Shown here piece by piece: positions 1 through 5,824 of a stretch of DNA of 10,417 bases; the first letter of the stretch is position 1, and each line of letters opens with the position of its first letter. This stretch comes from Chloroflexia bacterium (lineage in GTDB: Bacteria > Chloroflexota > Chloroflexia > Thermomicrobiales > JALYUS01): NCBI GenBank assembly GCA_025928215.1, contig JAICJW010000133.1, forward strand, positions 1-10,417. Reading direction: 5' to 3'. A program made the translations under genes and the position numbers. The notes beneath the pieces were generated by a model that was given only the letters and a program-made list of their open reading frames with translations, made no database searches and was not told where the DNA came from.

Positions 1-335
1 AGTTGCTCGATGATCACTTCGATAATCCAGTCCGCCTCGGCGATGGTGGCGAAATCGTCGGTGAAATTACCGAGGGTGATCCGTTCGACTACGGCGGCGC
101 TGTACAGTGATGCCGGGCGTGACTTCGCCATCCGCTCAAACCCGGCCCGGACGATGCGGTCGCGCACCGCCCTGCTCTCCAGCGTCAGCCCCTTGTTCTC
201 CTCGTCCGGCATGAGCGCGTCCGGCGCGATGTCCAGCAGCGTGACGCGCAGCCCCGCATTCGCGCAGTGCCCGGCAATCGCCGCCCCCATCGTCCCGGCG
301 CCCAATACGGCCATTCGTTGAACCGTCTCACTCAT
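1..335 (-). CDS. fadN: 3-hydroxyacyl-CoA dehydrogenase, FadN type, N-terminal part (cut by window edge)
   Basis: I translated this by hand from the ATG at 335 down to the window edge; about 111 codons are open and the 3' end lies outside. The product starts MSETVQRMAVLGAGTMGAA, a Rossmann NAD-binding fold with G12, G14 and G17 as the GxGxxG glycines. The stretch near the edge, ADWIIEVIIEQ, is the conserved end of the NAD domain in 3-hydroxyacyl-CoA dehydrogenases. The insertion with ENKGLT after the second strand, and the following GNFTDDF, match Bacillus FadN as I remember it rather than short HBDH enzymes. The family oxidises 3-hydroxyacyl-CoA to 3-ketoacyl-CoA in beta-oxidation, and full FadN also carries a hydratase domain that cannot be seen here. 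GGAG lies 5 nt before the ATG. The upstream acyl-CoA ligase on the same strand fits the pathway. Confidence 0.87.
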   Translation of the reverse strand, partial: MSETVQRMAVLGAGTMGAAIAGHCANAGLRVTLLDIAPDALMPDEENKGLTLESRAVRDRIVRAGFERMAKSRPASLYSAAVVERITLGNFTDDFATIAEADWIIEVIIEQ

Positions 336-370
336 ACACCCTCCAAAGAATGGCTAACTGAAACCGGGGA

Positions 371-498
371 TGAACCGCGGAGACGCAGAGAACGCAGAGG
401 AAATAAAGAAATCCACAGAGAAAACAAGAAAGGAGTTCCGCGAACGCAGCATAATTTCTCTCATCTCATCTCATCCCACTCTGCGTCTCTGCGGTTCA
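371..498. repeat. 128-bp inverted-repeat element (MITE-like) between ligase and dehydrogenase genes
   Basis: The 20-nt ends, 371-390 and 479-498, are inverted copies with 19 of 20 matching; the core is GCAGAGACGCAGAG. The inside is unlike the flanking coding DNA: it is A-rich at 401-432, and at 461-475 it holds three tandem TCATC units. A second CGCAGAG copy sits at 393-399. The right arm begins with the stop codon of the acyl-CoA ligase read on the minus strand. I see no transposase gene and no clear target duplication. As I recall, AACCGCAGAGACGCAGAG repeats occur between genes in many bacterial genomes, which suggests a non-autonomous dispersed repeat. The forward ORFs crossing it are not real genes. 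Confidence 0.75.
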
Positions 499-2067
499 AT
501 TGGTCTCTCCCGTGGCCGCGACGGTCGAGAGGGCGCGGGCATCGTCGCGCAGGACGCGGCGGAGGATTTTGCCGGTCGGCAGTTTCGGCAGTTCGGGGCG
601 GAACTCAATATGGCGGGGCGCTTTGAAAGTCGCGAGGTGTTCACGGCAATAGGCGATCAAATCGTCCGCGGTGGCGCTCTGACCGCTCTTCAGCGCGACA
701 AAGGCCATCGGGCGCTCACCGGCATACGCATCGGCCATCGCGACGACGGCAGCCTCTTGCACCGCCGGATGGCGATACAAGACTTCCTCCACCTCGCGCG
801 GCCAGATTTTGAGGCCGCCCGCGTTAATCATATCCTTCTTGCGATCCACGATCGTGTAGTAGCCGTCCGCATCCACGGTCGCGATGTCGCCGGTGTGGAA
901 CCAACCGCCGCGTAGCGCCTCCGCTGTCGCTTCCGGCATCCGCCAGTAACCGGAGAAGATATTCTCGCCGCGCAGAAGGATTTCACCCTCCATGCCGGGC
1001 GTTACATCGTTGTCGTCGTCGTCCACGATCCGTGCTTCAACGCCGGGAATTGCGGGGCCGATGGTGCCGGGTTTACTGATGAGGCCGGCGCCGTTGCTAT
1101 GCGAGACGGGGGCCGCCTCGGTGAGGCCGTATCCCTCGACGATCTCCACGCCGGTCTTGCCATGGAAGGTTTCCAGCACCTGTACGGGCAATGCCGCCGC
1201 ACCGGAGAACGCGAAGCGCACGCTGGAGAGATCGAACGACGCCAGATCGGGGTGGTTGACCCAGGCGACGAACATCGGCGGCGCGCCATAGAGCGCGGTG
1301 CAACGATGCTCCTGCATCTGTTCGAGGACCGATGTCGCCTCAAATCGTGGGATGAGCACCATCGTCGCACCGACGCGGAGCATCGCCGTCATGCAGACAT
1401 TCATGCCGTAGATATGAAAGAGGGGGAGGACGACGAGGGCACGATCATCGGGCTGTGCGGTGCAGCGCGGCAGGCGGTCGCATTGCTCGCAGTTGGCGAG
1501 GAAGTTCCGGTGTGAGAGCATCGCGCCCTTTGACCGCCCGGTCGTGCCGGAGGTGTAGCAGATCGTCGCGAGATCATCCGGCGATATATCTACCGGTGTG
1601 TGTGCGGGCGCGGTGCCATCCGTCAGCGTAGTCCATGGCGTCGCGCCGTCGGGAGCGTCGCCCGTGCCGACGAAGAAGACGTGCGTCATGGATGGGACGT
1701 TCGGCAATGCCTCCGCCGCATTCGGATAGAATCCCTCATAAACGAAGAGCGCCATCGCTTCGCTGTCGTTGAGAACATAGGCGATCTCATCCGCCTTGTA
1801 GAGCACATTGATCGGCACGACGACCCCGCCAATGCGTTGGATGGCGTAGTAGGCGATGACGAACTGCGGTAGATTGGGGAGCATGATCCCTACCCGGTCG
1901 CCATGCCCGATGCCGCGGGCCGCCAGACCGTTCGCGGCCCGTTCGATTGCCGCATCGAGAGCGGCGTAACTGATTGCATTGTCCTGAAAAATGATCGCCG
2001 ACTTTGATCCGTAGCGTTGCGCGACATCGCGCACGACCTCCGCAAGCGTCGCTGGATTGGCAGGCAT
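496..2067 (-). CDS. Long-chain fatty acid (acyl)-CoA ligase, ANL superfamily
   Basis: The 523-residue product adenylates a carboxylic acid with ATP and then forms the CoA thioester. All the family signatures are present: the phosphate loop YTSGTTGRSKG at 171-181, GYGLTE at 312-317, HTGD at 391-394, the hinge region DRKKDMI at 408-414, and the C-terminal PTGK at 497-500 whose K500 is the catalytic lysine. Length is normal for a FadD-like enzyme. No signal peptide or membrane helix is seen. I chose the ATG at 2067, since AGGAGG lies 7 nt upstream; the longer in-frame extension to 2100 would begin upstream of that site. The dehydrogenase gene follows 160 nt downstream on the same strand, so a fatty-acid or related acid degradation role is likely. 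The exact substrate chain cannot be read from sequence. The TGA stop comes from the arm of the 371-498 repeat. Confidence 0.95.
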   Translation of the reverse strand: MPANPATLAEVVRDVAQRYGSKSAIIFQDNAISYAALDAAIERAANGLAARGIGHGDRVGIMLPNLPQFVIAYYAIQRIGGVVVPINVLYKADEIAYVLNDSEAMALFVYEGFYPNAAEALPNVPSMTHVFFVGTGDAPDGATPWTTLTDGTAPAHTPVDISPDDLATICYTSGTTGRSKGAMLSHRNFLANCEQCDRLPRCTAQPDDRALVVLPLFHIYGMNVCMTAMLRVGATMVLIPRFEATSVLEQMQEHRCTALYGAPPMFVAWVNHPDLASFDLSSVRFAFSGAAALPVQVLETFHGKTGVEIVEGYGLTEAAPVSHSNGAGLISKPGTIGPAIPGVEARIVDDDDNDVTPGMEGEILLRGENIFSGYWRMPEATAEALRGGWFHTGDIATVDADGYYTIVDRKKDMINAGGLKIWPREVEEVLYRHPAVQEAAVVAMADAYAGERPMAFVALKSGQSATADDLIAYCREHLATFKAPRHIEFRPELPKLPTGKILRRVLRDDARALSTVAATGETN

Positions 2068-2074
2068 TCGGCAT

Positions 2075-2080
2075 CCTCCT
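2075..2080 (-). promoter_or_regulatory. Ribosome binding site of the acyl-CoA ligase
   Basis: A perfect AGGAGG on the minus strand, 7 nt before the ATG at 2067. It fixes the start of the ligase at residue MPANPA rather than the longer frame beginning near 2100. Confidence 0.85.
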
Positions 2081-2117
2081 ACCGCTTTTTGTGGGCACAA
2101 TCGGTTGATTCCGCATC

Positions 2118-2126
2118 ATCGTACCA
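2118..2126 (-). promoter_or_regulatory. Possible extended -10 promoter for the acyl-CoA ligase
   Basis: The minus strand reads TGGTACGAT, a TGn extension followed by a -10-like TACGAT. No good -35 is found; the -35 position falls on the edge of the 2133-2191 hairpin repeat. A start near 2111 would give a leader of about 45 nt. A promoter is needed somewhere here because rpsD upstream ends in a strong terminator. Confidence 0.35.
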
Positions 2127-2132
2127 CAATGG

Positions 2133-2191
2133 GGAATCCTAACCCCCGGCCCCTTCCTGTGTCGGGAAGAGGCTGGGGGGTTCGGATTTCC
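2133..2191. repeat. Imperfect hairpin repeat with CCCCCGGCCCCT core (copy 1)
   Basis: The arms 2133-2157 and 2165-2191 pair imperfectly around a loop of about 7 nt: left arm CTAACCCCCGGCCCCTTCC, right arm GGAAGAGGCTGGGGGGTTCG. It shares the core ACCCCCGGCCCCT with the much more perfect hairpin at 7945-8006. The pair suggests a dispersed intergenic repeat family, of which this copy is the more decayed. It lies between the rpsD terminator and the ligase promoter region. Confidence 0.7.
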
Positions 2192-2204
2192 CGGCGAAAC
2201 GGCA

Positions 2205-2236
2205 ACAAAAAAGGAGGGGCAAGCCACCCCTCCTTT
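2205..2236 (-). terminator. Rho-independent terminator of rpsD
   Basis: On the minus strand, AAAGGAGGGG at 2236-2227 and its perfect complement CCCCTCCTTT at 2219-2210 form a 10-bp stem around a 7-nt loop. The stem runs directly into a T-tract (TTTTTT, counting the last stem bases). It begins 18 nt after the rpsD stop codon. Stem, loop and T-tract are all textbook, and the orientation is correct for rpsD. Confidence 0.93.
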
Positions 2237-2254
2237 GCAGTCAAACAGCGACGA

Positions 2255-2878
2255 TCAGACGCGGCGGGAGTAGAACTCGACGATCAACCGCTCGTCCACC
2301 TGAATCGGGATGTCGCCCCGTTCCGGCAGCGTCACGAGCCGACCGGACATCGCATTGCGGTCAAACGTCATGTAGGTTGGGACGCTGGCGTGCTGATCGA
2401 GTGCGTCGAGCACGATCGGGTTCTCGCGCATTTTCGGAGCGAGGGTGATCGTATCGCCCGGCTGGACGCGATAAGACGGGATGTTGACCTTCTTGCCATT
2501 GACCTGAACGTGTCCGTGATTGACGAACTGACGCGCACCCCAGATTGTGGTGGAGAAGCCGAGGCGGTGGACCATATTATCCAGCCGGCATTCGAGCAGT
2601 TGCACGAGGATCGTGCCGCTGTTGCCGGGGAGGGAGACCGCCTCTTTCATGTAGTTCATCATCTGCTTTTCGAGCACGTTATAGAGGTAGCGGAGCTTCT
2701 GCTTCTCGATCAGCCGCTTCGCGTATTCGGACTGCTTCGGGCGGCGGCGGTTGCCCTGGGGCGAGGTGCCCGGCGGGTTCGGGTGCCGCTTGAGAATCTT
2801 GACGTATTTCGGCGAGTTGGTCATCGCCATGCCGAAGCGGCGCATTTCCTTCGCCTTCGGGCCGGTATAGTTTGCCAT
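2255..2878 (-). CDS. rpsD: 30S ribosomal protein S4
   Basis: The 207-residue product is a primary 16S rRNA binding protein that nucleates assembly of the small-subunit body. The N-terminal part carries the conserved QSEYAKRLIEKQKLRYLY block at 49-66. The S4 RNA-binding domain starts at about 97 with CRLDNMVHRLGF and continues through GHVQVNGKKVNIPS. The C-terminal EFYSRR is typical. Length is normal. The N terminus has none of the four zinc-knuckle cysteines, so this is the zinc-independent (C-minus) form. The usual PGQHG motif reads PPGTSPQG here, a local insertion. The gene stands alone instead of sitting in the alpha operon with rpsK, rpsM and rpoA. It has its own promoter and terminator. 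The ribosome binding site is weak. Confidence 0.97.
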   Translation of the reverse strand: MANYTGPKAKEMRRFGMAMTNSPKYVKILKRHPNPPGTSPQGNRRRPKQSEYAKRLIEKQKLRYLYNVLEKQMMNYMKEAVSLPGNSGTILVQLLECRLDNMVHRLGFSTTIWGARQFVNHGHVQVNGKKVNIPSYRVQPGDTITLAPKMRENPIVLDALDQHASVPTYMTFDRNAMSGRLVTLPERGDIPIQVDERLIVEFYSRRV

Positions 2879-2942
2879 CTGCGGGTCTTCTCCCTGCTCT
2901 CGTAGACACCATCAAACGCCGCAGCCGCGCGGACAGACGTAT

Positions 2943-2972
2943 AGTGTACCGAATCCACGGCGGTATCGTCAA
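2943..2972 (-). promoter_or_regulatory. Sigma-70-type promoter for rpsD
   Basis: On the minus strand, TTGACG (2972-2967) is followed by an 18-nt spacer and TACACT (2948-2943). The -35 matches 5 of 6 consensus bases and the -10 matches 4 of 6. Transcription would begin near 2936, leaving a leader of about 57 nt before the ATG at 2878, and no obvious S4-binding pseudoknot was recognised in it. Confidence 0.65.
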
Positions 2973-2993
2973 GGCCAAAAAGTGGCGAACGCG

Positions 2994-3009
2994 GCGAAGG
3001 TTCCGCGCC
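2994..3009 (+). repeat. 16-bp inverted repeat, left copy (GCGAAGGTTCCGCGCC)
   Basis: A perfect 16-nt match, in opposite orientation, to 3391-3406. The two copies flank the small membrane-protein gene and its putative promoter. This copy can also fold on itself (GCGG at 2991-2994 with CCGC), so it may be one member of a small hairpin family. Confidence 0.55.
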
Positions 3010-3079
3010 TGTTCCTCGGAGTAGCGCGCGGCCACGCGGGATATTTCCGTAATTTGTAACTCTTCGCCCCGCATCGTCG

Positions 3080-3085
3080 TATAAT
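3080..3085 (+). promoter_or_regulatory. Possible -10 box (TATAAT) for the small membrane protein
   Basis: A perfect TATAAT lies 53 nt upstream of the ATG at 3139. The best -35-like hexamer, TTGTAA at 3054-3059, is 20 nt away, which is too far for a good promoter, so only the -10 is supported. Confidence 0.35.
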
Positions 3086-3138
3086 TGCATGAATGGGGAA
3101 GCGTGTTCCTCACGGGTGCTTCGGAGAGGGTTACGAAG

Positions 3139-3387
3139 ATGATGCGTGCATTTTCGGGCGTTCGGCTGGTGGTATTCCTGATTGTCGCGGCGGTGCTCGC
3201 CTTTCTGATCGCGAAGGTGCTGGCCTTCGCGCTGCACCTCTTTTGGGTGCTCACTGGGTACATGGTTGCGTTTATCATCGCCGTCGTGCTGCTCGGCTGG
3301 CTCTGGGGAAGATTCGCGAAGCCCCATACCGGCGCACCGGCCCGATACGACGAGGAGCGCGATGAATTCGGGCGGCGCCGTTATTAG
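3139..3387 (+). CDS. Small two-helix membrane protein, function unknown
   Basis: I do not recognise a named family. The 82-residue product begins MMRAFSGVRL and has two hydrophobic segments, about 8-30 and 34-55, separated by a short H-L-F-W turn. A charged tail follows (DEERDEFGRRRY at the end). This looks like a small inner-membrane hairpin with a polar C terminus on one face. The start at 3139 is supported by GGAGAGGG ending 8 nt upstream; the open frame extends back to 3085 but that part is not hydrophobic and lacks such a site. The gene converges on the MerR-type gene, with 57 nt between the stop codons. The 16-bp inverted repeats flank it. Confidence 0.75.
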   Translation: MMRAFSGVRLVVFLIVAAVLAFLIAKVLAFALHLFWVLTGYMVAFIIAVVLLGWLWGRFAKPHTGAPARYDEERDEFGRRRY

Positions 3388-3390
3388 TGG

Positions 3391-3406
3391 GGCGCGGAAC
3401 CTTCGC
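3391..3406 (-). repeat. 16-bp inverted repeat, right copy, with local hairpin
   Basis: Reverse complement of 2994-3009, perfect over 16 nt. Here the sequence also forms its own hairpin, GGGCGCG at 3390-3396 with CGCGCCC at 3404-3410 around a 7-nt loop. It starts 3 nt after the stop of the membrane-protein gene. It has no T-tract, so as an intrinsic terminator it would be weak. Confidence 0.55.
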
Positions 3407-3444
3407 GCCCGCGCTGCCGCGCTTTGCTACCGTTCGGGATCACG

Positions 3445-4128
3445 TCATGCGTCGTGATGGATGGCGTGCAGATCGTGTTCATATTGCTGCATCATCGCGC
3501 TCATCGTGCGATCCATGAACTCAACGACATCCGTGAAGATACGCCCGGCGCGCGAGGATGAGATCGCGCCCTGATCGAGAAACTGAATAACGCCCTGAAT
3601 GATCGGTGTGCGCGCGCGGAGGTAGATTTCCACTGCATCGCTGATGCCGAAGCCGTGGCGCGCGCTGTCTCGCCCGTACTCGCGGGCAATCTCGCACGCC
3701 TCAGCGAGAATTTCCGCCCGGTCGGTGCGGCCCGATACATACCGGACAGCGAGATCTACCATCGCCAGGCCGCGCCGTCGGTGTTCCGCAAGCCCTTCCG
3801 CGTCGAACTCACCGTACCAGGGCCGCTGGCGGACATCCGTGACGTAATGATCGTGCTCGTACTGCGAGAGAGATGCTTCGGTCAGCGCCTGCTTGCTAAT
3901 ACGGCGGCGCGGCCGGGCCGTCCCCTTCGCAAGTGCGAGGACATCCTCTTCCGCGTAGCGCCGGTGGCCGCCGGGGGTGAGGAAGACCGGCACCTTCCCG
4001 GCATCACTCCATCGCCGTAAGGTGGATTGATCCACCCCAAGCAGGGCGCACGCGTCGCGGATGGTCAGCCATCGTCGCTCACCATGCCCGACCGGTTCGT
4101 TGCTGTGCGCTCGTTCGTCTCCTCGCAC
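3445..4128 (-). CDS. MerR-type helix-turn-helix protein with an unrecognised helical C-terminal domain
   Basis: The 227-residue product has a MerR/excisionase-like winged helix at about 20-66: WLTIRDACALLGVDQSTLRRW, then the wing GGHRRY at 53-58. A basic linker (RPRRR, 72-76) leads to a C-terminal half of about 110-220. That half looks all-helical and includes EILAEACEIAREYGRDSA and RAGRIFTDVVEFMDRTM. It lacks the cysteines of metal-sensing MerR proteins and shows no B12-binding motif. The helical half might be a sensor like the RsbR N-terminal fold, but this is only an impression. The only in-frame start with room for the domain is GTG at 4128. It has no clear ribosome binding site, and a TACGGT lies 6 nt upstream, so a leaderless message is possible. 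A DNA-binding regulator is well supported; its targets are unknown. Confidence 0.82.
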   Translation of the reverse strand: MRGDERAHSNEPVGHGERRWLTIRDACALLGVDQSTLRRWSDAGKVPVFLTPGGHRRYAEEDVLALAKGTARPRRRISKQALTEASLSQYEHDHYVTDVRQRPWYGEFDAEGLAEHRRRGLAMVDLAVRYVSGRTDRAEILAEACEIAREYGRDSARHGFGISDAVEIYLRARTPIIQGVIQFLDQGAISSSRAGRIFTDVVEFMDRTMSAMMQQYEHDLHAIHHDA

Positions 4129-4531
4129 CGGCCCACCGTATCTGCGGCAATTCTCGGCAAACCTATCAATACTGGCGTCTCTTTACATGAGCGTAGCACG
4201 CTTTCTCCGTGCGTCAACACCGTAGCGCAGTCGTTCGATGGAGCGTATTCGATCTCCCCCGGTCAACCCAATCCTCTCGCTCTTTCGCTGCTCCATTCAC
4301 TGGTGATATGGTTATGATCCGTGAAGCATTGCGCGCGATGTCGTTCGCGTGTCCAATGCGATTCCATCTATTGCGTGTGTGTTTTTCGTATGGTATAACA
4401 ATCCACGTACGTAGTTGCTGAAGATGCATGTGGTACTGCCACCACGCTGAACATTTGTTTTCTCTTAGTGTCTTATGTTGTCTTCAGTGCCACCGTGGGG
4501 TGTGGGCCGCCGAGATTAAGGAGAGCAGTCA
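4129..4531. other. Long divergent intergenic region, no gene seen
   Basis: About 400 nt between the start codons of the MerR-type and marR genes. It is richer in A and T than its neighbours, especially 4310-4500. No convincing coding frame, tRNA or repeat array is seen. It holds the promoter at 4371-4399 and must also hold the promoter of the MerR-type gene. A short inverted repeat GTGGT/ACCAC (near 4430-4446) lies in the marR leader, and its role is unknown. Confidence 0.6.
4371..4399 (+). promoter_or_regulatory. Extended -10 promoter for the marR-hydrolase operon
   Basis: TTGCGT (4371-4376), a 17-nt spacer and TATAAC (4394-4399) are preceded by the TGG of an extended -10. Transcription from about 4406 would leave a leader of about 125 nt before marR, long enough for a regulatory site or RNA structure. 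No clear MarR-type palindrome over the promoter was seen. Confidence 0.6.
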
Positions 4532-4990
4532 ATGGCAACGCGATCAACTACGAAGTCACAGGAAATCGTGCAATCGCTCCGTTCGATCATCACCCGCGTG
4601 ACAGGCGATGCCAGCGGCGCGTGGATGGACCTCGATGTTACCATGCCGCAGATGAAAGTGCTCATGTTGCTGCGGGAGAACGGCGCCCTTCGGGTCGGCG
4701 TCCTCGCGCGGCATCTGAATGTCTCGACGCCGACGATCACCGGCATTGTGGACCGGCTCGTCCGGCAAGACCTCGTTAAGCGTGAGGATGACCCGTCGGA
4801 TCGCCGCGTCGTTCTCAATGTGCTGACGCCAAAAGGCGAGCAATTGATGGAGCGATTGCGCCATCGCAGCGATGAAGAACTGACGCGCATCATTGGCGGC
4901 CTTAACGCGCAGGAGCAGGCCGACCTCGCGCAGACCCTCAAGCGGCTCGAAGAAGTCATCAGTGGCCCGGCCAGCGTCGCGGCAGATTAG
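4532..4990 (+). CDS. MarR-family transcriptional regulator
   Basis: The 152-residue product has the MarR winged-helix layout. A dimerisation helix lies at about 8-24, and the DNA-binding region runs from 38 (MPQMKVLMLL) through the recognition helix STPTITGIVDRLVRQ (65-79). The wing contains DDPSDRRVVLNVLTPKG (86-102), and a C-terminal helix pair closes the dimer. Such proteins are usually repressors released by a small ligand or by oxidation. No cysteine is present, so an OhrR-type thiol switch is excluded. TAAGGAG lies 8 nt before the ATG, an ideal spacing. The metallo-hydrolase gene starts 6 nt after the stop, so the two are almost certainly cotranscribed. The ligand is unknown. Confidence 0.93.
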   Translation: MATRSTTKSQEIVQSLRSIITRVTGDASGAWMDLDVTMPQMKVLMLLRENGALRVGVLARHLNVSTPTITGIVDRLVRQDLVKREDDPSDRRVVLNVLTPKGEQLMERLRHRSDEELTRIIGGLNAQEQADLAQTLKRLEEVISGPASVAAD

Positions 4991-4996
4991 CTCTGT

Positions 4997-5773
4997 GTGG
5001 CAACCCTAACCTTTCTTGGCACGGGGACCTCCACGGGGGTCCCCATGATTGGTCGGATCAGCCGCGCGAGCGAATCGGACGATCCCCGTGACCGCCGGAC
5101 GCGCTGTTCGGTCTGGATCCGGCTTGCGGATGGCACTGATCTCCTGGTTGATACCTCACCGGAGTTGCGATTGCAGGCGCTCGCGGTCGGGTTGACGCAT
5201 GTGGATGCGGTGCTTTTTACGCATGCGCATGCCGATCACACCGCCGGCCTGGACGACATGCGCGCCTTCAACGCGCTTCAGCAGCAGGTGATCCCTGTCT
5301 ACGCGGATGCGGGCGTGGAGGCGGCATTCCACCAGCGTTTTTCTTATATCTTCGATGAACCGCCGCTGCCGTTCTTCGGCGGGAAACCCGCCCTCGCGCT
5401 GCGCCGCATTGACGGCCCATTCGCGATCAACGGCCATGCGATTATGCCGGTGCCGGTGCCGCACGGGCGTACGACGGTGCTCGGATTCCGGTTCGCGCGG
5501 TTCGCATATGTCACGGACGCCGCGCGGGTGCCACCCGCCGCGCGCGATCTGTTGCGCGGCCTTGATCTGCTCGTGCTCAACGCGCTCCGCGAGCGGCCGC
5601 ACCCGGTGCATCTCAGTATCACCGAGGCGCTTGAGGTGATCGCGGATGTGCAGCCCAATCACGCGTATCTCACCCACATGAGCGACGACGTACTGCACGC
5701 GGAAGATGATGCCAAGCTGCCGCCCGGCGTCCATTTCGCATATGACGGCTTGCGGATAGAGATTCCGGAGTAG
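4997..5773 (+). CDS. Metallo-beta-lactamase-fold hydrolase, PhnP-like
   Basis: The 258-residue product starts with FLGTGTSTGVP, the opening strand-loop of the PhnP-like group of MBL-fold phosphodiesterases. Metal ligands are visible: H76, H78, D80 and H81 (HAHADH), H156 after PVPVP, D174 (YVTD) and H227 (THMSDD). H202 and H205 (PHPVH) match the conserved histidine block of this group. It probably cleaves a phosphodiester or cyclic phosphate in the cytoplasm, but the substrate is not known and no phn genes are nearby. The three cysteines that normally follow GVPxxG (CxCxxC) are replaced by R20, S22 and S25, while the following DPRDRR is kept. Start is GTG at 4997, 6 nt after marR, with no strong ribosome binding site, which suggests translational coupling. 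The TAG stop is also the first triplet of the inverted repeat at 5771-5824. Confidence 0.9.
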   Translation: MATLTFLGTGTSTGVPMIGRISRASESDDPRDRRTRCSVWIRLADGTDLLVDTSPELRLQALAVGLTHVDAVLFTHAHADHTAGLDDMRAFNALQQQVIPVYADAGVEAAFHQRFSYIFDEPPLPFFGGKPALALRRIDGPFAINGHAIMPVPVPHGRTTVLGFRFARFAYVTDAARVPPAARDLLRGLDLLVLNALRERPHPVHLSITEALEVIADVQPNHAYLTHMSDDVLHAEDDAKLPPGVHFAYDGLRIEIPE

Positions 5774-5824
5774 TCAGTAGTCAGAACGGACCCGATCCCT
5801 CTGACTACTGGCTACTGGCTACTG
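5771..5824. repeat. Inverted repeat with 7-nt stop-codon units between convergent genes
   Basis: The arms 5771-5785 and 5800-5814 pair over 15 positions with one G-T, around a 14-nt loop. The right side continues as a 7-nt tandem (CTACTGG) to 5824. On the minus strand each unit carries TAG, at 5821, 5814 and 5807. Because 7 is not a multiple of 3, these fall in all three frames. The hydrolase stop (5771-5773) and the subtilase stop (5819-5821, read on the other strand) both lie inside the element. No T-tract is present. Confidence 0.75.

Noticed and set aside
10..321. Plus-strand open frame of 103 residues
   Set aside because: Antisense to the clear NAD-binding domain of the dehydrogenase; low-complexity Ser/Arg/Ala content.
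370..915. Plus-strand open frames of 119 and 181 residues starting in the repeat element
   Set aside because: They read through the inverted repeat and then antisense through the ligase gene. The MNRGDAENAEE-type peptide is a familiar false translation of this repeat.
2057..2905. Plus-strand open frame of 282 residues
   Set aside because: Antisense to rpsD, including its terminator; no family resemblance.
2679..3327. Minus-strand open frames of 199 and 168 residues over the small membrane-protein gene
   Set aside because: They overlap the rpsD promoter and start and the membrane-protein gene in other frames, with no recognisable domain. The plus-strand product has clear hydrophobic segments and a ribosome binding site.
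3439..3458. Hairpin ATCACG/CGTGAT at the MerR-type gene end as a terminator
   Set aside because: Only 6 bp of stem with an 8-nt loop and no T-tract.
4129..4531. tRNA, riboswitch or small RNA gene in the long intergenic region
   Set aside because: No cloverleaf, no recognisable riboswitch core and no stable terminator hairpin with a T-tract were found.
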